Assembly: GCF_002234675.1 (NCBI RefSeq)
Contig: NC_019866.2
Coordinates: 25,645,031 to 25,709,030 of the forward strand
Reading direction: 5' to 3'
Source of the DNA: Oryzias latipes
Lineage: Eukaryota > Chordata > Actinopteri > Beloniformes > Adrianichthyidae
Length of the DNA: 64,000 nt
In this document: positions 1-10,449 of the stretch, one piece after another
Layout: each line of letters opens with the position of its first letter
How positions within the stretch are numbered: the first letter of the stretch is position 1
Position numbers and translations under genes: made by a program
The notes under the pieces: model-generated
Databases searched by the model: none
What the model was told of the DNA's origin: nothing
Seen by the model: the letters and a program-made list of their open reading frames with translations, nothing else

Positions 1-83
1 AACTCTGAGTATTTCCTGATGTGTCTTAGTGGCACTGCATGCCCCCCCCCCCCAGCAGACACAGCATGTTTTGGCTGTACTGA

Positions 84-522
84 GAACTATTCTGTTGGAG
101 TCCAGACATTCAGTCCATAGTTGTGGTCTGCTGGTGTGGAGGCATTAGTGAAAGGGACAAAAAGAAACTGGACAAGCTGGTCAAGAGAGCTAGCTCTGTC
201 CTGGGCTGTCCCCTGGACTCAGTAGACTCTGTAGGTGAGAGGAGGATGCTGACCAAGCTGTCCAGCATCCGGAACAACCCCTCCCACCCCCTGTATGCGA
301 CGGTGAGGACTATGAGGAGCTCGTTCAGCCAGAGACTGCTGCACCCCCAGTGCAAAAAAGAGCATTACCGGAGGTCCTTCATCCCAACAGCAATCAGACC
401 ATACAATAACACGGTCTAGGACTGATGAAACAGCTGCTGCTATTTATTGCCTTATTTAATCCGTTATTTATACTGTACTTTTACTTCCACCTTGTATTAT
501 TTTTATTCTTAATCATTGCTAC
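84..522 (+). mobile_element. LINE reverse transcriptase C-terminal fragment (Rex1/L2-like), 5' truncated, left part
   Basis: The frame open from about 84 to the stop at 417-419 reads as the extreme C-terminus of a fish non-LTR retrotransposon reverse transcriptase. The stretch KRASSVLGC, then RNNPSHPLY, SSFSQRLLHP and YRRSF is the usual tail of Rex1/L2-like elements. A stop at 81-83 and the absence of catalytic motifs show that it is a dead, 5'-truncated copy. Its 3' untranslated part is cut at 522 by the Ty3/gypsy insertion and resumes at 6125. Clade assignment is from memory of family members and is not certain. Confidence 0.75.
518..522. repeat. target site duplication (left copy, GCTAC)
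   Basis: The five bases GCTAC directly before the left LTR are repeated directly after the right LTR at 6120-6124. A 5-bp duplication is the expected size for Ty3/gypsy integrase and shows that the two LTRs belong to one insertion. Confidence 0.93.
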
Positions 523-1149
523 TGTCATGAATCTCGGAGAGTGGCGAACCCAGGCGCTGGAACCCAGAAATACAAAAGGTAAGTGGCGGGTAAGAAATGA
601 TTTATTTCTTTCCAGGAACTTTTGAATTCTGTGGTGGCGGAGGTCTGAACAGGACAGAGGCTTGTGGCGTGGCTGGAGCGTTTGGCTGTGGCGTGGCTGG
701 AGCGCTTGGCTGTGGCGTGGCTGGAGCGCTTGGCTGTGGCGTGGCTGGAGCGCTTGGCTGTGGCGTGGCTGGAGCGCTTGGCTGTGGCGTGGCTGGAGCG
801 CTTGGCTGTGGCGTGGCTGGAGGTGTTAGGCGCGGTCAGCATAAGCCAAGAGATCTTCTACTTCTCAGAGAGCTTGATGGATGATCCAACTGGCGTCACT
901 CGTGGGATGATTCTCCTGAGGTTAGACAGCAGAATTAATACAAGGCAAACTTGACTTGACTTTAACATGAACATGAATAAGACTAGACCAGGCATAGTCA
1001 CCATAAGGGGTAACGAACTGGCGTTGAATGATTGAGTTGAGTCTCCTTAAGAGCAGAGGAGGTTGATGAGCTGAGTGACGACAGCTGGTGAAATCAGGAG
1101 CAGAGTGGAGAGGAGCTGGAGGGGGAGATCTGACAGATGCCTCATGACA
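523..1149 (-). repeat. Ty3/gypsy LTR, left copy (3' LTR of the element)
   Basis: This 627-bp direct repeat begins TGTCATGA and ends TCATGACA, an 8-bp terminal inverted repeat. It is the 3' LTR because the polyprotein runs on the minus strand. Comparing it by eye with 5493-6119 showed no difference and the same length. It contains about six copies of a 24-bp unit (core GGCTGTGGCGTGGCTGGAGC) at roughly 664-820. Just inside it, 1150-1160 read on the minus strand is a polypurine tract, G8 followed by TAC, next to the polyprotein stop codon. Confidence 0.95.
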
Positions 1150-1160
1150 GTACCCCCCCC

Positions 1161-4100
1161 TCAACGACCGCCTCCAGGCGGTCCAGGACACCGATCCGGG
1201 TGGGCACGATAAAAATCCTCAATGAGGGTACGGTCCAGTATAAGGGAACGGGAGACCCAGGAGCGTTCCTCCGGACCGTAACCCTCCCAATCCACCAGGA
1301 ACTGGTGGCCACGACCCCGGCGTCGAACGTCCAAAACCCTGCTGGCCGTGTAGGCGGGAGCCCCGTCGATGACCCGGGCGGGCGGAGGGGAAGCGGAAGG
1401 CGGGCAAAGCGCGCTGTCCAAAACAGGCTTGATCTGTGACACGTGGAATGATGGATGAACCTTGAGGGCCGCAGGAAGCTGAAGACGGACACAGGAGGGA
1501 TTAATGACTTTTTCAATAGTGTAAGGTCCAATGTAACGGGGGGCGAGCTTGCGTGACGTGGCCTGGATAGGAATGTTCCGCGAGGACAACCAAACCCTCT
1601 GACCTGGCTGATAGGTGGGTCCCACCACCCTGCGACGGTTGGCAGAACGGCAGTTGCTCTCCCTGGTGCGCAGGAGTGCAGCCCTGGTTTGATGCCAAAT
1701 GGTCTGGCACCTGCGCAGATGGTCCTGAACCGAGGGTACTGCCAAGTCCAGTTCTTGTGAGGGGAACAGTGGTGGTGGGTACCCGAGGGCGGCCTCAAAC
1801 GGAGACAGACCTGTAGCAGAAGAGGGATGCGTATTGTGTGCATACTCGACCCACACCAGATACTTGGACCAGTCCGTGGAATTCCTATCCGCCAGGCAAC
1901 GGAGAGAAGTCTCCAGCTCTTGGTTGACCCGCTCCGCTTGACCATTTGACTGAGGGTGGTACCCAGAGGTGAGGCTGACCGTGGCACCCAAGGCTGAACA
2001 GAAGGTCTTCCAGACTTGTGACACAAATTGGGGCCCACGGTCTGATACTATGTCAGCTGGGATGCCGTGGTGACGAAAAACATTGTGGACCAGGACATCG
2101 GCGGTCTCAGAGGCAGTGGGCAACCGTGGTAGAGGGATGAAATGAACAAACTTGGAGAATCTGTCAATAACGGTGAGTATGACGGAGTTACCCTGGGAGA
2201 GAGGCAGACCGGTAACGAAGTCCACAGCAATATGGGACCAAGGGCGGCTGGGAGTTGACAGAGGATGGAGCAGTCCAGAAGGCGGAGAATTGGATGATTT
2301 GGAGCGAGCGCAGGTGGGACAGGCGGCTACATACTCCTTGACATCCTTGCCCATGGCCGGCCAGAAGAAACGTCTGCGGAGAAGACTGAGGGTTCTGGCT
2401 ATGCCACCGTGACAGGCGATGCGTGAGGCGTGTGCCCAGGTTATGGCTTCAGATCTTAGAGAAAGAGGGACATACAGGGTACCATTGGGAGGATCAGGGT
2501 GGTCGGGTTCCTCACCTTGGGCCTGCATCACCTTGGTCTCGATGTCCCAAGTGAGATTACCAATAATGCAGGAGTCCGGGATGATGTTGGTCGAGTTGGT
2601 GTCTAGATTGTCAGAAGCGCAGTATTTCCGGGATAGGGCGTCAGGTTTGGCGTTGCGACTGCCTGGCCTGTAGGTTATGGAAAAATTGAAACGGTCGAAG
2701 AATAGACACCAGCGTGCTTGGCGTGAGTTGAGCCTTTTTGCGGAACGAAGGTATGCAAGATTTTTGTGGTCTGTCCAGACGATGAAGGGTTGAACCGCTC
2801 CCTCCAGCCAGTGACGCCACTCTTCTATAGCCAATTTAATTGCAAGAAGTTCTCGATTCCCCACATCGTAATTCCGCTCGGCAGATGAGAGTTTTTTTGA
2901 AAAGAATGCACAAGGCTTGAGCTTGCCAGACTTCTCTTCTCGTTGAGAGAGAACGGCCCCAACACCAGTGTCTGAAGCATCAACCTCGACCACAAATTGT
3001 CTCATAGGATCAGGTTGGATAAGAATGGGAGCTGTCACGAAGAGCCTTTTGAGGGAGTCGAAGGCTTTTTGGGCTGTGGTGTTCCATTGGTAGGACCTAG
3101 TGGTGGATGTAAGCTGGGTGAGTGGCGCAGCAATAGCACTATAGTTCCTAATAAAACGACGGTAAAAGTTAGCGAAACCAAGAAACTGTTGCAACTTTTT
3201 ACGGGAAGTAGGAGGTTCCCACTGAGAGACGGCCTCGATCTTGGCAGGATCGGGACGTATGCAACCAGCCTCAAAAATATAACCGAGAAAAGGGATAATA
3301 GAAGTGTGAAATTGACACTTCTCGGCTTTGACAAACAGCTGATTCTCGGACAAACGTTGAAGCACCTGACGAACCTGATTTTGATGTTGAATGGGGTCTC
3401 TGGAATAAATGAGAATATCGTCGAGGTACACAAATACGAAACGGTTGATGAAGTCTCTAAGGACGTCGTTGACCAGACGCTGAAAAACAGCGGGGGCGTT
3501 AGTAAGACCAAATGGCATGACCAAGTATTCATAGTGACCGAGGGGAGTTTTGAACGCGGTCTTCCATTCATCTCCTTCCTTGACCCGAACAAGATGGTAA
3601 GCATTACGTAGGTCAAGTTTGGAGAATATGCGAGCTTCCTGAATGGAGTCAAAAACGGAGGTAATGAGCGGAAGAGAGTATTTGTCTTTAATTGTTATTT
3701 GGTTGAGTTCGCGGTAGTCAATGCAGGGTCTCAGGGTTTTGTCTTTCTTTTGGACAAAGAAAAAACCGGCGCCAGCCGGAGAAGACGAGGGGCGAATGTG
3801 TCCCGAAGAAAGTGCTTCATGGATGTAACTCTCCATAGCTACTTTCTCGGGACCGGAGAGGTTGAATAACCTTCCCTTAGGAAGAGAAGCTCCATCCAAT
3901 AGGTTGATGGAACAATCATACGGCCTGTGGGGAGGCAGCGAGCTGGCTTTAGATTTACTAAAGACAGAGCGTAAATCATGGTAGCATTCAGGGACGTTAG
4001 AAAGGTCGATAATTTCTGGAGTGTTGGAGGTGAATACTTTAACGGACGGAACGGCTGACTGTAAGCAGTTAGCAAGGCAAAATTCACTCCAATTAGTGAG

Positions 4101-5498
4101 GCGATGCCGAACCCAGTCAAACTGCGGGTTGTGGCGCTGTAACCAGGAAAACCCCAACACTATTGGATTCTGCGGAGAGTGGGTGACAAAAAACCGGGTG
4201 AATTCTCGGTGATTGCCGGAAGAAATTAGCAGAACAGGTTCAGTACAATGCGTGATAATGGACAGATGTTGACCCCCTAACCCAGCAGTTTTAATCGGGG
4301 CTTGGAGTTTTTCGGTGGGTAGAGACAGACTGGAGATAATGCTATGGTCAATGAAGCTCTGTTCGGCTCCAGAGTCGATTAGGGCTTGTAGTTCAATGAT
4401 TTTGGATGCATGGCTAAGCTTGACAGGAATGAAGAGAAAGTTTTTTGAAGTGGAGTCACCCGCCCGCGGCCTGTCTTCTAGCGGGGAAGTTCTGGAGTTT
4501 GGACGTAAATTGCATTGATTTACTAGGTGACCTGATTCTCCACAGTAAAAGCACGCACCTTCAACCTGACGTCTCTGCCGTTCATCCGCAGAGAGTTTGG
4601 AGTGCCCGATCTGCATGGGTTCGTCCGGACGACTGTAAGAGAGCTCAGGTGATGAGATAGAAAAATGATGCTGTGCCGTACCTTGAGATGTCTTAACAGG
4701 GTTTTTGCAAGGCTGAGAAGTCCTTTCCTGTTGTCGCTCCCTAAGACGGGTGTCAGAACGGAGAGCTGCGGTGACGAGCTCCTCAAACGTGCGAGTCTCT
4801 GGTTGGGTACATAGGTGGTCCTTAATAGTTTCGCTCAGGGATTGGTAAAATACCCCTCGCAACGCAGGATCCAACCATCCTGCTTCCACTGCTAAGATCC
4901 TAAAGTCAATGATATGGTCACTGACAGACCGGTTACGTTGCTTGAGGGCCAAGAGTTTACGAGTGGCTTCCTCCTGTCTCCTCGGCTGATCAAAAACCAG
5001 CTGGAATTCATTGATGAAGTGTTCGAAGGTCAGATGGGAAATCGGGTTGACCGCCAAGAACGCCTGGGCCCATTGTAATGCTTTGTTACGGAGAGAGTTG
5101 ATTATTAGTGTTATCTTGCTATGATCAGAGTGGTAATACCTTGGAGCTTGTAGGAACAGAAGTCGGCACTGAAGCAGAAAACCGCCACATGCCTCGACTT
5201 CGCCGAAGAACGGCTCTGGTTGTAGACGGAAATTTTCCGGAGTCGAGGCGGAAGCGGATGTGGAGACGTTGCTAGAAGCAGGAAGCGTAGCTGTAGTTAC
5301 AGGGGTAGCCATTTGCCCTGTAACAGCCATTAATGTTTGTGTTAAGCTGTCGAGGTGTCGAAAAAGTTCCTGTTGGACGGACGCTATTTGAGACAGGGCG
5401 GCGGCTTGACGATCCAGGGCGATGCCTTGTTGATTTACCGCAGAGCGTAGTCCGTCTGGGTCAGCTGGGTCCGGAGTTTGGCCAGTTCGTTCTGTCAT
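1161..5498 (-). CDS. Gag-Pol polyprotein of Ty3/gypsy chromodomain retrotransposon, intact
   Basis: A single 1445-residue frame encodes the structural and enzymatic proteins that copy and integrate the element. Visible in order (approximate residues): a gag region; a CCHC zinc knuckle [14 protein letters not shown] near 315; an aspartic protease core ALIDSGAEQ near 374; reverse transcriptase with MPFGLTNAP near 661 and YLDD near 691; RNase H with DASD near 839; an integrase HHCC zinc finger near 1026-1065 and a DDE core with D near 1092, SDRGPQF near 1152 and the E in QAERVNQE near 1188; and a C-terminal chromodomain from about 1386 with FLVDWEGY. The chromodomain is the module that directs integration to modified histones in related elements. 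The first ATG lies inside the LTR terminus (5496-5498), so either the primer-binding site is translated or the true start is further in. No stop or frameshift was seen. Gag and Pol share one frame, with no visible shift site. Confidence 0.95.
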   Translation of the reverse strand: MTERTGQTPDPADPDGLRSAVNQQGIALDRQAAALSQIASVQQELFRHLDSLTQTLMAVTGQMATPVTTATLPASSNVSTSASASTPENFRLQPEPFFGEVEACGGFLLQCRLLFLQAPRYYHSDHSKITLIINSLRNKALQWAQAFLAVNPISHLTFEHFINEFQLVFDQPRRQEEATRKLLALKQRNRSVSDHIIDFRILAVEAGWLDPALRGVFYQSLSETIKDHLCTQPETRTFEELVTAALRSDTRLRERQQERTSQPCKNPVKTSQGTAQHHFSISSPELSYSRPDEPMQIGHSKLSADERQRRQVEGACFYCGESGHLVNQCNLRPNSRTSPLEDRPRAGDSTSKNFLFIPVKLSHASKIIELQALIDSGAEQSFIDHSIISSLSLPTEKLQAPIKTAGLGGQHLSIITHCTEPVLLISSGNHREFTRFFVTHSPQNPIVLGFSWLQRHNPQFDWVRHRLTNWSEFCLANCLQSAVPSVKVFTSNTPEIIDLSNVPECYHDLRSVFSKSKASSLPPHRPYDCSINLLDGASLPKGRLFNLSGPEKVAMESYIHEALSSGHIRPSSSPAGAGFFFVQKKDKTLRPCIDYRELNQITIKDKYSLPLITSVFDSIQEARIFSKLDLRNAYHLVRVKEGDEWKTAFKTPLGHYEYLVMPFGLTNAPAVFQRLVNDVLRDFINRFVFVYLDDILIYSRDPIQHQNQVRQVLQRLSENQLFVKAEKCQFHTSIIPFLGYIFEAGCIRPDPAKIEAVSQWEPPTSRKKLQQFLGFANFYRRFIRNYSAIAAPLTQLTSTTRSYQWNTTAQKAFDSLKRLFVTAPILIQPDPMRQFVVEVDASDTGVGAVLSQREEKSGKLKPCAFFSKKLSSAERNYDVGNRELLAIKLAIEEWRHWLEGAVQPFIVWTDHKNLAYLRSAKRLNSRQARWCLFFDRFNFSITYRPGSRNAKPDALSRKYCASDNLDTNSTNIIPDSCIIGNLTWDIETKVMQAQGEEPDHPDPPNGTLYVPLSLRSEAITWAHASRIACHGGIARTLSLLRRRFFWPAMGKDVKEYVAACPTCARSKSSNSPPSGLLHPLSTPSRPWSHIAVDFVTGLPLSQGNSVILTVIDRFSKFVHFIPLPRLPTASETADVLVHNVFRHHGIPADIVSDRGPQFVSQVWKTFCSALGATVSLTSGYHPQSNGQAERVNQELETSLRCLADRNSTDWSKYLVWVEYAHNTHPSSATGLSPFEAALGYPPPLFPSQELDLAVPSVQDHLRRCQTIWHQTRAALLRTRESNCRSANRRRVVGPTYQPGQRVWLSSRNIPIQATSRKLAPRYIGPYTIEKVINPSCVRLQLPAALKVHPSFHVSQIKPVLDSALCPPSASPPPARVIDGAPAYTASRVLDVRRRGRGHQFLVDWEGYGPEERSWVSRSLILDRTLIEDFYRAHPDRCPGPPGGGR

Positions 5499-6119
5499 GA
5501 ATCTCGGAGAGTGGCGAACCCAGGCGCTGGAACCCAGAAATACAAAAGGTAAGTGGCGGGTAAGAAATGATTTATTTCTTTCCAGGAACTTTTGAATTCT
5601 GTGGTGGCGGAGGTCTGAACAGGACAGAGGCTTGTGGCGTGGCTGGAGCGTTTGGCTGTGGCGTGGCTGGAGCGCTTGGCTGTGGCGTGGCTGGAGCGCT
5701 TGGCTGTGGCGTGGCTGGAGCGCTTGGCTGTGGCGTGGCTGGAGCGCTTGGCTGTGGCGTGGCTGGAGCGCTTGGCTGTGGCGTGGCTGGAGGTGTTAGG
5801 CGCGGTCAGCATAAGCCAAGAGATCTTCTACTTCTCAGAGAGCTTGATGGATGATCCAACTGGCGTCACTCGTGGGATGATTCTCCTGAGGTTAGACAGC
5901 AGAATTAATACAAGGCAAACTTGACTTGACTTTAACATGAACATGAATAAGACTAGACCAGGCATAGTCACCATAAGGGGTAACGAACTGGCGTTGAATG
6001 ATTGAGTTGAGTCTCCTTAAGAGCAGAGGAGGTTGATGAGCTGAGTGACGACAGCTGGTGAAATCAGGAGCAGAGTGGAGAGGAGCTGGAGGGGGAGATC
6101 TGACAGATGCCTCATGACA
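5493..6119 (-). repeat. Ty3/gypsy LTR, right copy (5' LTR of the element)
   Basis: This is a 627-bp copy of 523-1149 with the same TGTCATGA and TCATGACA ends and the same internal 24-bp tandem repeat (about 5634-5790). As the element reads on the minus strand, this is the promoter-bearing 5' LTR. Its last bases on the minus strand (ATGACA) supply the first ATG of the polyprotein frame. Confidence 0.95.
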
Positions 6120-6124
6120 GCTAC
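6120..6124. repeat. target site duplication (right copy, GCTAC)
   Basis: GCTAC directly follows the right LTR and matches 518-522 exactly. Confidence 0.93.
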
Positions 6125-6234
6125 TGTGTTTTTCGTACTTTCCAACTGCTATTTCTTCTTGTTTTTGGCTGCTGTGACAACCCAATTTCCCCCTGGGGAT
6201 CAATAAAGTCCTATCTTATCTTTTCTTATCTTAG
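6125..6234 (+). mobile_element. 3' tail of the interrupted LINE
   Basis: After the target duplication the older LINE resumes and ends with CCCCCTGGGGATCAATAAAG, followed by a short TATCT/TCTTA-type simple repeat. This 3' end, with an AATAAA-like stretch and a microsatellite tail, is typical of fish Rex1/L2-like LINEs. It joins logically to the fragment at 84-522. Confidence 0.8.
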
Positions 6235-8408
6235 TTGACCAAAAACAGGGCTTAGATGTTTAGATGACAGCAGATACTATGTGAGAAACTGTTACAGGGT
6301 TCTGAGAATTGAATGAAATGCATTTTGTCAAATTCTATTCATGTGTTTGAGTATTCAAACTTTTTTCATTGTCATAGTCTTTCAAAAAAGGGTCATATTT
6401 TGTCTTTGGTATGCGTCTGGATGTTTAATGTATCGAATCACCAAATCCCTGCTGGTTAGGAATAGAGGAACATTTGATATCAGTATAAAAGTGGGAAATG
6501 ATCACAACTGGTATCAAAGAAATGAGACAAAGAGAAAAATATCTACATCTGTTTTTAAATAGAAAAATAAAAAGTTAGCTCTTTTTCACTTTCAACCTAT
6601 TGTTTTAGATCCCTGCTTTACTGGAAGTCTAGGTGAAACAGAAAAAAACGTCCCTGTACTTCTTACAGATGAAGTCTTCTCTCTTTTTCAGAAACGCTGC
6701 ATTTTCTGCCACTTTAAGCTTTCAAGTTCTTGGAAAAGGGGATTCAGACTAGATGCAGCAGAGCATCTAACCGCAGCACCCATGGGTCTCGTCATCATGT
6801 GACCATGGACCGGCTGAAAGTCGGACTATATCTTTATGGACCCAATTTAAGGACACAACAAAATGTATTCATAGTACATTCAGTAAAAAACTGTTTTTTG
6901 AGAGCGCTGCATCTTTACTGTCCATGGAAAATAGACAGAATCTAAAACGTTGTCATGTTTTCAAGCTGTTTCTTTAATAATTTCATCAAAAAGATTATCA
7001 CCTGCAATCAGAATTAGGAAAAAATGATAAATCCGTCCCTGTTTTCTCTGCATGTTTTAATTTGACTGTACAGGAAATGACAGTCTGATAATAAGCCTTC
7101 CATATTGATCACCATCGCATCGCTTATGTGGGAAAACCAGCAGCTTTTTTTCCAGTGAAACCCTAGAATCCAAAATCACCACATGAACGTGTTGAACTGC
7201 ACTCAGAGAATGCAGCAGAAAATACAGACTTAACTTTGTGAAGGTAATTCATTCAGTCATTCTGAAATGTATGTTAGAGCTCATCAATCAATGCATCAAT
7301 TACAAACGCAGAAGCTTTAGCTTTAGGCTGAGCTCACCTTTTCAGCAGCTGCTGGCCTCTACTTTTAGTCTGCTGGGATGAAGTTCAGACAAACTGGAAG
7401 AGCCAGCTCACAGTTTTCAACCAACCAAATGTTTTTCTTCCTTTTTAAATGCAGTTCCACTCTTCTTTCAGAGAAAAATACATGAATGAGCTCAGCCTTT
7501 TCAGAAAGCACTGCTGAGCTGCAGACTGTAGAAGAGCGTGGAACATCCCGGCACAGAGCCACAGCCGTCATTTGAGACCAACTCCATGTGCCGCTGGCCG
7601 TCTGTGCTGCATGGAAAAGTGGCTTTAAACAAGCTCAAAGAGTTCCAGTCTCTTTATTCCATTTGCTTTTAAATGTGTGGAACCTTCTTTGCTTTTTCAT
7701 CTCAACTGAAGCAAAAACGACCCCTTCAGCTTTTCCCTACCCCTCTAAGAATTGGACCAAACTCTCCCGTCCCTGTTGATGGGAAGCATTCCCTGTTTCA
7801 CTAATGACTAACGCTTCTGTTATAAACCTTTGAAGCCAGTTTGAACCACATTAAAGGCCTGCATGCCAGCAAACCTGTCCCTGATGCTGACTGACAGACC
7901 TCTGATTGGTCCACCTTCCAGCATGTTTTCCTCTAAAAGCATCACTTTGTGTCGTTTCTGTCTTCCAAAGGGAACACGGCAGAAAACGTGAACCTGAACG
8001 ACCCAACAATATGCAGACGTCCCTTCCCATTCTAAACCTACGACAGCTTTGCTAAAGGTGGGGTTTACGTCACACGTGACATGTCTGAGGTTGTCGTGCA
8101 CACGCATGCTTCAGACCTCGGTGTGCTGCGTTTGCTACATGATAGCTAGCATGCTACTTTAGCTGGAGCCACAGGACATGCTGGTGCTTCGTCATCGCTG
8201 GTCATGGAGCAATAAACAAACCTAAATATCAACACACCCATCATAGAGGTTTCTGTGGAAGAGAGTCCAGCTTCACATATTTCAGTTTGATATGACGCTG
8301 AAATGTTGCTGCAGCTTCAGCACAACAGCAGACGGTTCTCCAGAATCCAACAACACTCATGTCCGTTTGCTTTGATAAAAACACTCTACTAATGTGACAG
8401 TAGATGAG
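6235..8408. other. intergenic, nothing recognised
   Basis: This 2.2 kb stretch is AT-rich with only short open frames. I see no exon with splice context, no conserved protein signature and no clear repeat boundary. Open stretches near 7365-7571 and 7820-8107 do not resemble known proteins. Confidence 0.5.
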
Positions 8409-8409
8409 T

Positions 8410-8620
8410 GGGCGGCATGGTGGTGTAGTGGTTAGCATTCTCACAGCAATGAGGCCCTGGTTCAAATCCAGACTGGGACCTCATGTGGGTTTTCTCCAGC
8501 TCTCCCACTTTACAAAAACATGGGTCTATTTGGGCCCTGGGTCTGAATGTGAGCCCCCCCCCCAGCATTAGCTGGGACAGGCTCCACCAACCCTGTGACC
8601 CCAGAAGAGCTTCAGCGGTC
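8410..8620 (+). mobile_element. tRNA-derived SINE, near full length
   Basis: The head GGGCGGCATGGTGGTGTAG carries an RNA polymerase III A box (TGGTGTAGTGG, from 8421) and a B box (GGTTCAAATCC, 8459-8469). It is followed by the body common in teleosts, with GCTGGGACAGGCTCCACCAA and CCCTGTGACCCC at its end. The same family recurs, in whole or in part, near 10.4, 13.5, 15.9, 20.1, 41.7 and 58.5 kb. Confidence 0.75.
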
Positions 8621-8789
8621 ATCATCTTCATGTCCTGCTGCAAAAACCTGATTCCACGAACATGATTCCCGTTTCCAAGACACATTTCTAAGTTCTTCAG
8701 CAAAAGATCAAAACGTGCAGCTACTTCCTGGTGGGCCTGTGGATTTAGGACTGATTGACACATGACTGCTAAAAACCACGCAGATCATA

Positions 8790-9320
8790 TTATCATAGAT
8801 GTCATCCACCGCCGTCTTGCGCATTGAAAGGTTGCGCATCAAGGACAAGCAGAAGCGCAAACGGAGCGCAGCGGCGGTTGTTGTCGGTTCAGGCCCTCAC
8901 GGTAACACGGTGTTCTACCGCGGCGGCTTACGGCTTAGGGCGGGGGGGGGGGGGGGGGGGGGGGTAGGCTCGCCGACATGTTGCTGTTCCTGATACGGGA
9001 TGTTATTTAGGGCAGAGGAGAGGTGGAGCTGAGATGTCTTACCCGGGCCGCCATCCTCACGGCTGCAGGAGATCGCAATGCGGGATCCGCTCAGTGTGAC
9101 GCAGAAGTGCGGGGATGGAGCTGTCCACAGCAGTCAGACCGCTATATGCTGCCACGCGCCCCGCGCGATTGGCTGGCGCGAGCGGAAGTGCGGCGGGGGT
9201 GGGGGCCACGGGATGAGAAACGGCGGGTGGAAGAAGGGCTGAAAATGCGCAGGCGCGTTTCTGTTACAGCTGCTGATAAAAGCGCATTCGGTACGTTATG
9301 TGAGACATTTGAGTGACTCC
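8790..9320. promoter_or_regulatory. CpG-rich patch, possible promoter; gene unknown
   Basis: The sequence from about 8800 to 9320 is GC-rich with many CG dinucleotides (CGCGCCCCGCGCGATTGGCT near 9157-9180, which includes an inverted CCAAT). It contains a 23-base G run (8942-8964). Most of the flanking DNA is CpG-poor, so this looks like an unmethylated CpG island. No exon with a recognisable protein was found on either strand. Confidence 0.35.
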
Positions 9321-9327
9321 TCCCTCC

Positions 9328-9372
9328 ACGGAGCTCCACTGAAACCCACGGAGCTCCACTGAAACCCACGGA
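9328..9372. repeat. short tandem duplication, 20-bp unit
   Basis: The unit CACGGAGCTCCACTGAAACC is present twice in tandem, with the first bases of a third copy. Confidence 0.7.
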
Positions 9373-9836
9373 AAGCCCCTGTGGATGAAACTGCGCATGT
9401 GTGCTGCGTGTCAGCGCGGGCCTGCCAGATCAGCACCATGGACAGCGACCCGCGATGGCAGAACCAAGAACGGCATCCAGGTGACCCGGGATGGAAAAAC
9501 TCTAGTTTGGGAGCCGCAAAGACTAGAACTGATGGAAACTCTATTAGGATTTGTGTCTCTGATCAACATCTTGGCATCTCTGGTTTGTTGGGAGGGGGTC
9601 AGGGTTCATTCCTGATGGGAATTCTGTCACTAACAAGAACCGATCCCAACCAGCTCTTTGATTGGGATCAGATCTTATTGATTCAATGAATTTATTATCA
9701 AGACAACTATAAAAATGAATTGTTAATACAAAGCACTTGTTTTTTCTTGTGTTATGTGCTTCACTTTTACATACTTTTGTTTGTTTACTGCTAAAAATGT
9801 AGAAAGTAATTTATAACATACATAAAAATTACAATC

Positions 9837-9915
9837 CTGTTGACCCCAAGTACTTAAACTCCTGCACGTTCTGAGGTGAAGAAGGTGCAGGAGTTTAAGT
9901 ACTTGGGGTCAACAG
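9837..9915. repeat. perfect 31-bp inverted repeat at the 5' end of the RTE fragment
   Basis: Bases 9837-9867 are the exact reverse complement of 9885-9915, with a 17-base spacer. The right arm is coding sequence of the RTE fragment (KVQEFKYLGS region) and the left arm is an inverted copy of it. This geometry fits a snap-back or 5' inversion during target-primed reverse transcription. Confidence 0.9.
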
Positions 9916-10320
9916 TTCAGTGTGATGGGGAGTGTGGAAAAGAGGTGAAGAGGCGAGTGCAGGCAGGTTGGAGCGGGTGGAGGAAAGTGTCAGGAGTGTT
10001 GTGTGACAGAAGAGTGTCAGCAAGACTCAAAGGAAAGGTGTACAAGACAGTGGTGAGACCAGCTCTGCTCTATGGGTTAGAGACGGTAGCATTGAGACAG
10101 AGACAAGAGGCTGAGATGGAGGTAGCGGAGATGAAGATGTTGAGGTTCTCCTTAGGAGTGACCAGGTTAGACAGGATAAGGAACGAGTACATCAGAGGGA
10201 CGGCTCATGTTGCCTGTGTTAGCGACAAAGTCAGAGAAGCCAGACTGAGATGGTTTGGACATGTTCAGAGGAGGGATAGTGGATATATTGGTAGAAGGAT
10301 GTTGGAGAACACAGAAAGGA
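9870..10320 (+). mobile_element. RTE-type LINE fragment (reverse transcriptase C-terminus)
   Basis: The frame from 9876 encodes the C-terminal part of an RTE-family reverse transcriptase. EFKYLGSTVQ, the YKTVVRPALLYGLE stretch and RLRWFGHVQRRD are hallmark segments seen in many animal RTE elements. The catalytic palm is missing, so the copy is truncated and inactive. At about 10320 it runs into a reversed SINE head. Confidence 0.88.
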
Positions 10321-10324
10321 CCCC

Positions 10325-10423
10325 CCTTGATGTTCTGGTTCAGGTCCCCCAGCCGGGACTTGGACCAGGGGCCTTCTTGGTGTGAGGCAAGAGCGCTAAC
10401 CACTGCGCCACTGTGCAGCCCAG
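10325..10423 (-). mobile_element. SINE fragment (tRNA-like head, minus strand)
   Basis: On the minus strand this reads as the tRNA-related head of the same SINE family as 8410-8620. The plus strand shows the reverse of the A box (GCTAACCACTGCGCCACTG). A 26-base C run (10424-10449) follows. Confidence 0.7.
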
Positions 10424-10449
10424 CCCCCCCCCCCCCCCCCCCCCCCCCC

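Larger units (their letters stand above)
523..6119 (-). mobile_element. full-length Ty3/gypsy chromodomain LTR retrotransposon
   Basis: This is a complete element: two 627-bp LTRs, a 5-bp target duplication (GCTAC), a polypurine tract beside the 3' LTR and one uninterrupted gag-pol reading frame ending in a chromodomain. Apparently identical LTRs, no stops and a clean duplication point to a recent insertion. It landed in the 3' untranslated part of an older LINE. Just inside the 5' LTR, minus-strand GAACGAAC precedes TGGCCAAACTCC. I could not match a tRNA primer-binding site there with confidence. The intact frame makes current or recent mobility plausible, but that is inference. Confidence 0.95.

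Noticed and set aside
597-884. Glycine/alanine-rich and tryptophan-rich small proteins in the LTRs
   Set aside because: They arise from the 24-bp LTR repeat and occur identically in both LTRs and in several phases.
8410-8485. tRNA gene
   Set aside because: A and B boxes are present, but the cloverleaf is degenerate and the sequence continues into the dispersed SINE body seen elsewhere in the window.
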